A DNA stretch of 64,000 nucleotides from Lepidurus packardi (taxonomy: Eukaryota > Arthropoda > Branchiopoda > Notostraca > Triopsidae), in NCBI GenBank assembly GCA_023053545.1, contig JAKZAN010000003.1:1453501-1517500 (forward strand). Reading direction: 5' to 3'. Position 1 is the first letter of the stretch. Every line of letters starts with the position of its first letter. Under the pieces are notes generated by a model that saw nothing but the letters and a program-made list of their open reading frames with translations, did not search any database and had not been told where the DNA came from. Both the position numbers and the translations under genes were made by a program. Below are positions 23,471 through 33,399 of this stretch, piece by piece.

Positions 23471-23840
23471 TGTTGCCGCCCGCGCGGCAAGGAGTAAACC
23501 GACGAAAATGTATTTTTTGCTCCCCGTTCGCTGTTATAGTTTTGTCTTACTTTAGTCTCCCCTCTGGTCGTAAAATTTATCCCTCGTCTTCTCTCCGGTT
23601 ATCTAACTTGTTCCTTTCCCATCGGTTTTAAAAATTGTTCGTTTGCCTATTGCCTTGCATGGTATAGAGGGTCATGCAAGGGTCGGTCAAGCGCAGTCTT
23701 CTTCGAACATTGACAGTCGGTTGTCGCAACGTAAAATACACCAGAGGTAAAAACGAAAGTTGTGCGTTCGTTCGTGAGTTTCTTAAATTGAGTAAATACG
23801 TTCTCGTTCCCCTGTAACGGCACCGTTTCGAGCCGTTACA
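23471..23840 (+). repeat. BEL 5' LTR
   Basis: 370 bp, TG...CA ends. No difference from the 3' LTR was seen in a base-by-base reading. The short ORF inside it is noncoding LTR sequence. Confidence 0.95.
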
Positions 23841-23911
23841 CTTTTTGGTGCATCGACCGGGAAACTCGCAAAAGCAACTCGTTACATCGTGTAACTCGTG
23901 CATTATTAACT

Positions 23912-25531
23912 ATGGCTAACAGAGACGAAAGCATCGACATGTCGGAGGGCGAAGACCAGGGTGCCGAAGATTACACCGATTCGAAAGTAGTCAAACGGCT
24001 TCGCACGCAATCCAAGAAGCGTCTCAACGACCTCGTCGAACAAGCGTTGGAGCTAGTTGGAAACCGTGGAAGCCGAGGTGTCGTCAGCATTCTCAGGCAA
24101 GAGATTGCAAAAACCTTCGAGCAAGTTCGTACCCTACACGATAATTATGTAAGGGTTACTCTTGAGGAAGGATTGCAGGCCCAGCACCCAGAGAGATACT
24201 TTCAATCGGTACAGGCTACCGCCTCGCAGTGTTACAAGGATATTGATGCCTACATGCAGTCCAGGGTCGGTAGTCCTGCGTCGTCAATAACTTCCTCCCC
24301 AGCGTCTCGTGCGGTATCTTCAGCCAGCCGCGCATCACAGGTATCCTCGGCATCTGTCCGACTGCGAGCGGTAGAACGGCAACGAGCCGAAGCCGAACTC
24401 AGACTTGCTCAGTCGAATCAAGAACGAGAGCAAGTTGACGCTGAAGAACAACTGCTAGAGCAGCAAAGACGAGACTTAGAGCGAACAGCTAGGAAAGTGC
24501 GGCAAGAGCGAGAACGAAGGGAACTCGAAAGTGAAGTAGAACGTCGTCGATTAGCTGAAAACATGGTGCGTCAAGAGGTAGACGAAGTGATAAAGGCTTT
24601 GTCGCCGGCGCAACGGGACGGAAGTCAGGCAAATCAAGCTGCTTCCAACCTCCTAAATCGTTCAGCAGTACAACCGGGACCGACGTCCACCGTGCCAATT
24701 TCGAACAATCCCGCTTTGCAAAGAGCTTATCGCGAAGACCAAATTCCTCAGCAAAACCCACAGTCCTTCTCATTCGTACCTTCTCGCAATTACCCTGCAA
24801 TTGGTGGATCTTCTGTTGAAGCCACCAATAACGATAGACCCCCCAACTCCTGCTCATCCGCTCCCCCCAGTCAACCATCTGGCTTTCCGTCGCGTCTGCC
24901 ACAGGTCCCTTCCCACGCCATAAACAGTCTAGTACCTGTCTTTACAACGTCTTCCGAGTCCCAGTCTGGACAAGGTCTGACTGACGCAGGCACCGTGGTC
25001 AGCCCTGACTCGTGGATTTATGACGGTCACACCACTCAGCCTTCTCCCATGAGCAGCTGGGTAAATGCTAGACTCCCGAAATTGGAGATCCAACCATTCA
25101 ATGGAGATCCCAAAGACTGGCCTATGTTTATCGCATCATTCAAAACCTTGATCCATGACGCTGCCCCATGTGACGCCTATCGCATTGCGTTACTTCGACA
25201 ATCCCTCGCTCCTCATGTAGCCCAGAGCATCGCACAAACGCTTCACAGCCCGGCTCTGTATCGTCAAGCCTTGGCGGAATTGAAGCGCAAGTACGGGAAC
25301 CAGCTCATGGTATCGCGATCGTATATCGATGCCTTATTGGAATTGGCCCCTATGAAAAATGATGGATTCGAAGCGATGCGAACCTTCGCCACGGAGCTAC
25401 ATGGAGCCATAGCCCCATTAATTCACACCGGCAACGGGCAAGAATTGAATTCGACTGGTATGCTCATACAGACCGTCGCCAAGCTTTCGGACAAACTGCA
25501 GAGCAAATGGGGAAGCAGGTTATGCGGTTGA
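23912..25531 (+). CDS. gag: BEL gag
   Basis: 539-codon frame from ATG 23912, 71 bp after the LTR. The N-terminal third is highly charged and helical (AVERQRAEAELRLAQSNQER), suggesting a coiled coil. A Ser/Pro/Asn-rich linker follows. The conserved BEL gag region begins LPKLEIQPFNGDPKDWPMFI and continues FRTLIH-like to LKRKYGNQLMVSRSYIDALL. The frame ends RLCG-TGA. The natural reading AKLSDKLQSKWGKQV continues in the pol frame from 25507, so gag and pol were most likely one ORF joined at the G run near 25510. The -1 relation could be a lost G or programmed slippage; the local heptamer is not canonical. Confidence 0.85.
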   Translation: MANRDESIDMSEGEDQGAEDYTDSKVVKRLRTQSKKRLNDLVEQALELVGNRGSRGVVSILRQEIAKTFEQVRTLHDNYVRVTLEEGLQAQHPERYFQSVQATASQCYKDIDAYMQSRVGSPASSITSSPASRAVSSASRASQVSSASVRLRAVERQRAEAELRLAQSNQEREQVDAEEQLLEQQRRDLERTARKVRQERERRELESEVERRRLAENMVRQEVDEVIKALSPAQRDGSQANQAASNLLNRSAVQPGPTSTVPISNNPALQRAYREDQIPQQNPQSFSFVPSRNYPAIGGSSVEATNNDRPPNSCSSAPPSQPSGFPSRLPQVPSHAINSLVPVFTTSSESQSGQGLTDAGTVVSPDSWIYDGHTTQPSPMSSWVNARLPKLEIQPFNGDPKDWPMFIASFKTLIHDAAPCDAYRIALLRQSLAPHVAQSIAQTLHSPALYRQALAELKRKYGNQLMVSRSYIDALLELAPMKNDGFEAMRTFATELHGAIAPLIHTGNGQELNSTGMLIQTVAKLSDKLQSKWGSRLCG

Positions 25532-28500
25532 TGCCAACCGTGGCACACCCTACCCTAATTCACTTGGACGCATGGCTAGACGAAATGGTCACAGCTGAGG
25601 CAATGGTCAGACCCACGATTGTCAAGCAAAGGGCCCAGCCACAGGCTCTGCGCCAGAGTAAAAACCCAGTTACGTCGAAGCTTCCTTTCCGCTTCAACCC
25701 GAACTCGTCTCAGCCTAAGGTGTTATCCACGGCGCTAACACCGAAGGACCAGGCCCGTGAAAAATGCTCCTTTTGCGGAAAGGACCACGAGCACTCGAGA
25801 TGCCCAGAAATCTTATCTTTGACCCCTACCGATAGGGCACTGAGAGTTAAAGAGAAGGCATGCTGCTTTCGCTGTCTGTCCCCTTGGCAGTTCGGAAAAA
25901 ACTGTCCTGCGACAATTCCATGCAACATTGACGGGTGCAAATTCCTTCACCATCAATTGTTGCATGGGTCGGCAAAAGTGTTCCCGAAGACACCCTCAGG
26001 GCAGAAACCAGTTAGACCAGTAGTTTCGGAACCGCCTACTACTGGTGGCCACGTTGGAGCCATGCTCAGCCAAAAGAGCCCGACTTCAATCCTTCTTTCG
26101 GTCGTACCGATCCTCGCAAGAGCCAACGGCGTATGCATACAAACATACGCACTGCTAGATTCGGGTAGTGAGGTATCGCTAATTCAAGAAGGATTGACGG
26201 ATCGTCTCGCCCTAAAAGGCCCGAGTTTCCCTCTTCGTCTTGGCACCTTTCACGGAAACGATCCGACCTTCCAGAGCCGGCAAGTCAACTTCGAGTTAGC
26301 GGCTATCAACGAAAAAACTTCTTTCCACGTCAAGTCGGCAAATACCGTCCCGCAACTGAACCTATCGAAGCGCTCGGTTAACTGGCCAAAGGAAAAAATG
26401 CGCTGGGACCATTTAGTCAATTTGGACATCCCAGCAATTGATTCCAGCTGCGTGACAATGTTGATAGGGATGGATGTTCCGGACGCACACGATCAAATCA
26501 AACTTCGCAAGCCTGCAATAAAGGGTCAAGGTCCCAGAGCTATATTGACTCCGTTCGGTTGGTGCGTAACAGGACCTGTCTCTCATCCCCCTGCTGAATC
26601 GGTAGACCGTCCAGGCAGTGACTTGAGGTTCATTAACTCGGTTCTGGCAATGGACGACGGTGACCAATTGCATCAAATTGTGGAAAACTTCTGGAAAATA
26701 GACGCCATTGGAGTATTAGCTACCGTAACTGCAAGAAGTAAAGATGATACCCGAGCACTGCAGATCCTGGAAAAGACTACGCGTCATCAAGGTGAGCGAT
26801 ACGAATCAGGACTGCTGTGGCGATCGGAGAATGTTTCACTTCCAGACAATCGCTGTGCTGCCCTTCACCGATTCTTTGCCCTCGAACGTCGCCTAGAAAA
26901 GGATCCAGCGCTGGCCCAGCGATACACGGCAGTAATAGAAGAATACGTCTCATTGGGGCACGCAAAGAAGCTTCAAAAATCGGAGATGCAAGGCCCGGTT
27001 GGGAAAACCTGGTACCTACCTCATCACGGAGTGGTTAACCCGAACAAGCCAGAGAAAGTCCGTGTTGTATTCGACGCATCGTCACGCCATGCCGGAATAA
27101 GCCTGAACGACGTTTTGATCAAAGGTCCAGACCTCCTCACGAGCCTTCTAGGAGTCTTTCTGAGATTCAGGCAGCACCCAATTCCCCTTTCTGCTGACAT
27201 AGAAAAGATGTACCACCAGGTGTCCGTAAGGAAAGACGATCAATCGGCGTTGCGGTTCTTATGGAGAAAACCCGGAAGTCAAACAGCTCCCGAAACCTAC
27301 CAGATGAAAGTCCATGTTTTCGGGGCTGTTTCTTCCCCTACGTCTTGCATACACGCTCTGCAACAAGTAGCCAAGGATTTTGGAACGGAATTCAAGGAAG
27401 TCGCCAAAAAGGTTACCGAAAACTTTTATGTCGATAATTATTTGGATTCCGTATGCTCTGAAAAGGAAGCGATAGAAACATCGCAGAGTGTTACCGAACT
27501 ACTCCGCCGTGGAGGGTTCAGGCTGACCAAATGGATTTCCTCTTCGACGCCAGTTCTCAAGGCGATATCTGCGGAGGAATTGATCGACACGAACCTCAAC
27601 TTAGATTTAGATGCGCTTCCTATCGAGAGAACATTGGGCATTATGTGGAACTCCGGTAAGGACGCTCTATGCTTCAAAATTAGTACGTCGGCAACCTGTA
27701 CTACTAAACGAGAAATTCTAAGCGAAGTTTCAAGCATATTCGACACGATGGGATTTCTGGCCCCTGTGGTACTTTCGGCGAAAATCCTGCTGCAGGACAT
27801 TTGGAGAGGTAATTTCGGTTGGGACGAGTCTCTCCCTCCCCAAATTATTACGCGATGGCAGGCATGGGCAGAAAACCTACCCTTACTGGAACGACTAGAT
27901 ATTCCACGATGCGTCAGATCTTCGGCTAACCCAGATGATATCCAGCTGCATTTATTCTCCAATGCTTCAAGGACCGGATACGGTGCGGTAGGTTACCTTC
28001 GATTCCGTTACACAAACGGAGCAGTACGCGTCGGATTCATACTGGCCAAGTCGCGGGTAGCCCCTTTGCGCCATCTCTCAATTCCTCGCCTCGAGTTGCA
28101 AGGGGCTGTCGTCGCCGTACGCCTTGCCATTTCGATTCTCAACGAACTACAGCTGCCGATTAGCAGAGTGTTTTTCTGGACCGATTCACAAACGGTCCTG
28201 CAGTGGATTCATTCAAAAACCTCCCGCTTTCAAGCGTTCGTCGGAAACCGGGTCGGCGAAATCTTGGAAAGCTCGAACGGGCATCAATGGCATCATATTC
28301 CAGGTGTGTTAAACCCGGCAGATGATTGCAGCCGCGGTCTACCGTCAGAATCCCTGACGTCATCTCACCGGTGGTACACGGGTCCGTCGTTTCTTCTATT
28401 ACCGGAACATGCATGGCCAGTGACCTCAAGTTTACCCGAGCCGGACCAGAATGACCCCGAAATCTCGGCCGCCAATTGGACTGGTGCGGTAGCAGCCCTC

Positions 28501-29331
28501 GAAGTTAATCCTCTCGTTAAACTAGTAGAACGAAAGTCGAATTTCACGACCCTGCTACGGGCTGCCGCCTACGTTCTGCGCTTTGTTGAGCGATGTCGAG
28601 ATCCCACAACGCGCCATCAAACGTGGTTGAAGGCCAGCGAATTCCAAATGGCGGAAATTGTCTGCATTCGCGCAGTACAATATCATAGCTTCAAGGACGA
28701 GATTAACAACCTGAAAAGCAAACGTGCGCTGCCCCCCAATTCACAGATCGCCACCTTTACTCCCTTCCTCGACGACAAGGGAGTAATGCGTGTTGGTGGG
28801 CGTTTAGAACATAGCAATGTCTCCTTCGATATCAAACACCCCATCCTAATTCCGCAGCACAGTGCCCTGGCGGTTATCATCGCCAGGGACATCCACTGTC
28901 GATTCTACCACACTGGTATTGACCGCACTCTTAGCGAAGTGAGAAAGCGTTATTGGGTCCCTCGTGGAAGAGTCCTCATCCGAGGAATTATCGGCCGATG
29001 TCTGGTTTGTCGGAAGAGCAAAACAAATCCGGAAAATCCACTCATGGCAGCATTGCCTGCCGAAAGGTTGGAAGCTTTCCTCCCACCCTTCACCAACGTC
29101 GGCATCGACTATTTTGGACCGTTTACCGTCACAATTTATCGTAGGCAAGAGAAAAGGTACGGCTGCCTCTTCACTTGTCTTGTGACGCGAGCGGTCCACA
29201 TAGAAATCAGCCACTCTCTAGACACCGACTCGTTTTTGCTCGCGTTCCGCCGGTTCATCAGTCGCCGTGGGGTCCCGGCGTCCTGTTTCAGCGACAATGG
29301 AACAATCTCACCGCAGGCGAACGCGAAATGA
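25507..29331 (+). CDS. pol: BEL pol: zinc knuckles, protease, RT, RNase H, integrase N-terminal part
   Basis: The 1274-codon frame overlaps the end of gag. Cys/His motifs lie at about residues 82-150 (CSFCGKDHEHSRC, CCFRCLSPW). The aspartic protease has LLDSGSEVSLI (about 215). RT motifs are KVRVVFDASS, ADIEKMYHQV and NFYVDNYLDS; the last has Asn where the second catalytic Asp is usual. RNase H has LFSNASRTGYGAVGY, again Asn at the usual first Asp, and later WTDSQTVLQW. Integrase has its HHCC segment and VGIDYFGPF (first Asp) and CFSDNGT (second Asp). The frame then shifts by one base near 29303 and ends at 29331. Encodes reverse transcription and integration functions, but not in one intact chain here. 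Confidence 0.85.
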   Translation: MGKQVMRLMPTVAHPTLIHLDAWLDEMVTAEAMVRPTIVKQRAQPQALRQSKNPVTSKLPFRFNPNSSQPKVLSTALTPKDQAREKCSFCGKDHEHSRCPEILSLTPTDRALRVKEKACCFRCLSPWQFGKNCPATIPCNIDGCKFLHHQLLHGSAKVFPKTPSGQKPVRPVVSEPPTTGGHVGAMLSQKSPTSILLSVVPILARANGVCIQTYALLDSGSEVSLIQEGLTDRLALKGPSFPLRLGTFHGNDPTFQSRQVNFELAAINEKTSFHVKSANTVPQLNLSKRSVNWPKEKMRWDHLVNLDIPAIDSSCVTMLIGMDVPDAHDQIKLRKPAIKGQGPRAILTPFGWCVTGPVSHPPAESVDRPGSDLRFINSVLAMDDGDQLHQIVENFWKIDAIGVLATVTARSKDDTRALQILEKTTRHQGERYESGLLWRSENVSLPDNRCAALHRFFALERRLEKDPALAQRYTAVIEEYVSLGHAKKLQKSEMQGPVGKTWYLPHHGVVNPNKPEKVRVVFDASSRHAGISLNDVLIKGPDLLTSLLGVFLRFRQHPIPLSADIEKMYHQVSVRKDDQSALRFLWRKPGSQTAPETYQMKVHVFGAVSSPTSCIHALQQVAKDFGTEFKEVAKKVTENFYVDNYLDSVCSEKEAIETSQSVTELLRRGGFRLTKWISSSTPVLKAISAEELIDTNLNLDLDALPIERTLGIMWNSGKDALCFKISTSATCTTKREILSEVSSIFDTMGFLAPVVLSAKILLQDIWRGNFGWDESLPPQIITRWQAWAENLPLLERLDIPRCVRSSANPDDIQLHLFSNASRTGYGAVGYLRFRYTNGAVRVGFILAKSRVAPLRHLSIPRLELQGAVVAVRLAISILNELQLPISRVFFWTDSQTVLQWIHSKTSRFQAFVGNRVGEILESSNGHQWHHIPGVLNPADDCSRGLPSESLTSSHRWYTGPSFLLLPEHAWPVTSSLPEPDQNDPEISAANWTGAVAALEVNPLVKLVERKSNFTTLLRAAAYVLRFVERCRDPTTRHQTWLKASEFQMAEIVCIRAVQYHSFKDEINNLKSKRALPPNSQIATFTPFLDDKGVMRVGGRLEHSNVSFDIKHPILIPQHSALAVIIARDIHCRFYHTGIDRTLSEVRKRYWVPRGRVLIRGIIGRCLVCRKSKTNPENPLMAALPAERLEAFLPPFTNVGIDYFGPFTVTIYRRQEKRYGCLFTCLVTRAVHIEISHSLDTDSFLLAFRRFISRRGVPASCFSDNGTISPQANAK

Positions 29332-29981
29332 GAGAAGCAGTGGAAAATTGGAATCAGAACATCATCGGCGATTACATGTCTCAGAAAAAGATCGACTGGC
29401 ATTTCTCCCCACCAGCGGCACCTCATTTCGGGGGCGTTTGGGAAAGAGTAGTGCGATCCGCGAAAACTGCCTTGCGCCACGTGCTAGCGAAGCAAACGTT
29501 GAGAGAGGAAACCCTCCACACCCTAATGACAGAAGTGGAGCATCTCTTAAACGGAAGACCACTAACACACGTTAGCGTCAACCCCCACGAACCGGAGGCT
29601 TCAACGCCCAACCACTTTCTGCTTGGTAGGGCAAATCCGAATATACCACCAGACGTGATCAATCCAGAAGAGATAACGTCCAGAAGACGATGGAGAGCCG
29701 TACAAGCTCTGACTGACCACTTCTGGAGACGGTGGATGAAGGAATATATGCCCAACCTAATAGAGCGTCGAAAATGGATGTCTCCCAAGCGAAATCTACA
29801 GGAGGGTGATATAGTCATCATTGTGGACAACAACACCCCGCGCGGGCATTGGCCTCTAGGAAGAATCGTGAAACCATTGCCCGGGTCGGATGGAACGGTT
29901 CGAGCCGCAGTGGTGAGAACCGGGCATGGCGAGCTAACCCGTCCGGTGGCCAAGCTTTGCCTATTAGAAGAAGCCAACTAA
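29300..29981 (+). CDS. BEL integrase C-terminal part, out of frame with pol
   Basis: After SDNGT the reading continues in another frame as NLTAGEREMREAVENWN, then PPAAPHFGGVWERVVRSAK, which holds the catalytic Glu region of BEL integrases, LLNGRPLTHV, and DIVIIVDNNTPRGHWPLGRI near the C-terminus. Stop TAA at 29979-29981. The junction is an AACAAT where AACAAAT would keep frame, a 1-nt loss in a short A run. Confidence 0.85.
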
Positions 29982-30018
29982 GAAATGTTTTCCGCAGCAA
30001 CGAAAACAGGGCCGGCTA

Positions 30019-30388
30019 TGTTGCCGCCCGCGCGGCAAGGAGTAAACCGACGAAAATGTATTTTTTGCTCCCCGTTCGCTGTTATAGTTTTGTCTTACTT
30101 TAGTCTCCCCTCTGGTCGTAAAATTTATCCCTCGTCTTCTCTCCGGTTATCTAACTTGTTCCTTTCCCATCGGTTTTAAAAATTGTTCGTTTGCCTATTG
30201 CCTTGCATGGTATAGAGGGTCATGCAAGGGTCGGTCAAGCGCAGTCTTCTTCGAACATTGACAGTCGGTTGTCGCAACGTAAAATACACCAGAGGTAAAA
30301 ACGAAAGTTGTGCGTTCGTTCGTGAGTTTCTTAAATTGAGTAAATACGTTCTCGTTCCCCTGTAACGGCACCGTTTCGAGCCGTTACA
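30019..30388 (+). repeat. BEL 3' LTR
   Basis: Identical by eye to 23471-23840. It begins 38 bp after the integrase-frame stop and is followed by the TSD copy AGAGT. Confidence 0.95.
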
Positions 30389-31115
30389 AGAGTGGTTCCA
30401 CCCAAACGCACGCACACATTCTGTCACACACACGCTACGCACACACAACAACTCTTCCTGATGCTTTATGCTTAGTATTCTATTTATAGGCGAACTGTCA
30501 TTATACGAGTAGAACGTCTGCAGCAGCGAATAGCCAATTGAAATGCTCTATCTTTTAGATGTAAAGCCTTGTGGATGGTTAGACAGTTTCAGCACATTTT
30601 TTGATGAGCCAATTACCCTTATAGTGCACCTGTGCTAGCTAGCTGTACTGTCTGTACTCATACTTGCAAACAGAAAAATGGCTAAACGAGAAGGTACCCT
30701 CATTACCACTTTCTTTAACAAAGTGCCACGTCATGCAGTTACTGAAGGGGCATCGACCACATCGTTACCAGTGCAGGCTTCACCAAAAGTATTACAACAC
30801 ATTCTTACAAGTGAGACGCCTACCTCAGCCTCTTTGGTTTCCTATCCACCGAGTAATCCACTACCAGCGGATGTGGCATTTCCTGTACCTCCTGATCCTC
30901 ATCAGCCATGTGACTCATACACGTTTCCTCTCCGTAAAGGGCGGCGCTTCAATTCTGGATGGTTTAAGGACAATCCCTTTCTACACTACATTCCTGAAAG
31001 TGACACGGTGGTGTGTCACACGTGTTGTGCATCCTATGCTAAAGGGATTATTCCAGAAACTGCAATCACAAAAGACGAATTCTTGAAAGGATTCTCTAAT
31101 TGGAAAAAAGCTATT

Positions 31116-31505
31116 GAGCGCTTTAGAACTCACGCACAGTCTCGCCTTCATCAAAAAGCTTCTCTATGTCTCGATGCGTTGAAACGAACACCGATAAATG
31201 CTCAAATGAATTTTGCTATCCAACGTCAACAGGCTGAAGCCAGAACTGCCTATTTAGAGGTGGTTGGGACTCTTCGTTGTCTGGCTTTTCAAGGATTGGC
31301 CTTCGTGGTTGAGCGCTTTAGAACTCACGCACAGTCTCGCCTTCATCAAAAAGCTTCTCTATGTCTCGATGCGTTGAAACGAACACCGATAAATGCTCAA
31401 ATGAATTTTGCTATCCAACGTCAACAGGCTGAAGCCAGAACTGCCTATTTAGAGGTGGTTGGGACTCTTCGTTGTCTGGCTTTTCAAGGATTGGCCTTCG
31501 TGGTT
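31116..31505 (+). repeat. 195-bp tandem duplication in hAT-E transposase
   Basis: Two adjacent 195-bp copies, identical by eye, start GAGCGCTTTAGAACTCACGC at 31116 and 31311. The length is divisible by 3, so 65 codons are repeated in frame. Identity implies a recent event or an assembly artefact. Confidence 0.9.
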
Positions 31506-32215
31506 ATGCTGATGATGAGGGAAACTTGATGGCTTTCTTGGTTGAACGGGCAAATGGCTGCAAAGAATTGGATGCTTGGCTACAAAGGCGAAATAATAAC
31601 CTCAGCCATGATGTTCAGGTGAGTCGTGAGAGTGTGTTTACTGTGCTCTCTTGCTTAATAATTTTCATTTACTTGTTGATATCAGAGACCAATTTGATTT
31701 TACAGTTTTGCTTTTGTAGAAAATCTAAATATTGATACATAAAATCAAAATCCGTACTAATATATCTTTTCTTCAGGATGAAATCTTTCAAATCATGGCT
31801 CACGACATTTTACGTTCAAAAGTGAAGGACATCAACACTGCCCCATTTTTCTCTATCATTGCGGATGGAACAACGGACGTAAGTGGTAAAGAGCAGCTCT
31901 CTGTTGTGCTTCGTTACGTTCCTGCTGATGATCTGCAGCCCAAAGAGGCGTTTGTGGGGCTTTGCGAGCCTTCCGATTCTACGGCGTCTACTCTTTTCCT
32001 GACGATAAAGGACGTTCTATTACGCCTGGGAATAAATACGGCTCATTTGCGCGGTCATTGCTTTGATGGTGGCAGCAACATGGCTGGTCACATCAACGGA
32101 GTCCAAGCTAGATTCACTGAGGAATTCACACTGTCCCTCTTTCTTCACTGTGCAAATCATTCCCTTGACCTGTGTTTGGTTGAAGTAGCTCGTCAGGTAA
32201 ATCTCCAGACTTCCA

Positions 32216-32472
<257 letters not shown>

Positions 32473-33399
32473 AGTGAACCAGAAAACAGATTCATCTTTA
32501 TTTCATGATGTATTCTGTACTTTTTATTGATAATTTGTCCATTTCTGTACTCATTCAGATTCATTTCTGTGGAGCGCATTCTGTTGGATCAACACTTCCA
32601 AGATCACAGCACCACCACGGATTTAGAAAACGCATTGGGCAATCATGCGGAAGATTTTAATCTCCGTAAACTCTCAGCACAAATCATCATGCTGAGATCT
32701 TTGTCGGAGACGCCCTTTGACAGTGTCAAATCAGTAGCCGAATGCCTTCTAAAGGAATCGTCAGGCGTCCGAGCAATGTTATCCGAGGTGGTGAAGCTCG
32801 TACAACTGATTATCACCCTACCACCATCTGTTGCCTCTGCGGAGCGATCATTCTCTGTGTTCAGACGCATAAAAACCTATCTTCGCTCCCAAATGAAAGA
32901 ATCGCGACTGACGCACTTGATGCTTTTGAACATACACAGAGAAGATTCTCGCCGACTTCATCTCAGTAAAGTGTGTAAGGAATTTGTGTCTCGCAATGCT
33001 GAGAGACGAAATGTGTTTGGCTCATTTGAGTGATTACTTACTCTACTGTTTGGCTGCTAATCTTTCATTTGAGGGCAGCCGATTTTGAATTAGGACGACT
33101 ATTAGCCATTCCGAAAAGTTTGTGTATTCATTAATGCTTGCTTATACGTACGGTATATAGATGTTATAGATGTATCTCGTCTCATAGACCATTCCAACAG
33201 GGTGAAAAATAGGTAAGTGCAATTTTTTTACAGTTTTTCACGAATACATTACATATAAAGAAAAATAGGTAAAATATTTTTTGTGGTACCGCGCACCTAA
33301 CCCCCACTCCTCGGTAGAAGGTATTGAACTGCCCCCATGACGAAATTGTAGTTCCGCCGCCACTGAGTGTATATGATCTAAGTGGAATAAGCCCTATAG

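Larger units (their letters stand above)
23471..30388 (+). mobile_element. BEL/Pao LTR retrotransposon, 6918 bp, very young
   Basis: The LTRs of 370 bp (23471-23840 and 30019-30388) begin TGTTGCCGCC and end GCCGTTACA and are identical by eye. The 5-bp TSD AGAGT flanks both sides (23466-23470, 30389-30393), the size usual for BEL/Pao. The primer-binding region after the left LTR reads TTTTTGGTGCATCGACCGGG. Gag, protease, RT, RNase H and integrase are in BEL order. Two 1-nt shifts break the single BEL-type frame. It is the youngest layer of a four-deep nest. Confidence 0.95.

Noticed and set aside
23449-23631. Short + frame repeated at 29985-30179
   Set aside because: Both lie in the BEL LTRs; LTR sequence, not a gene.
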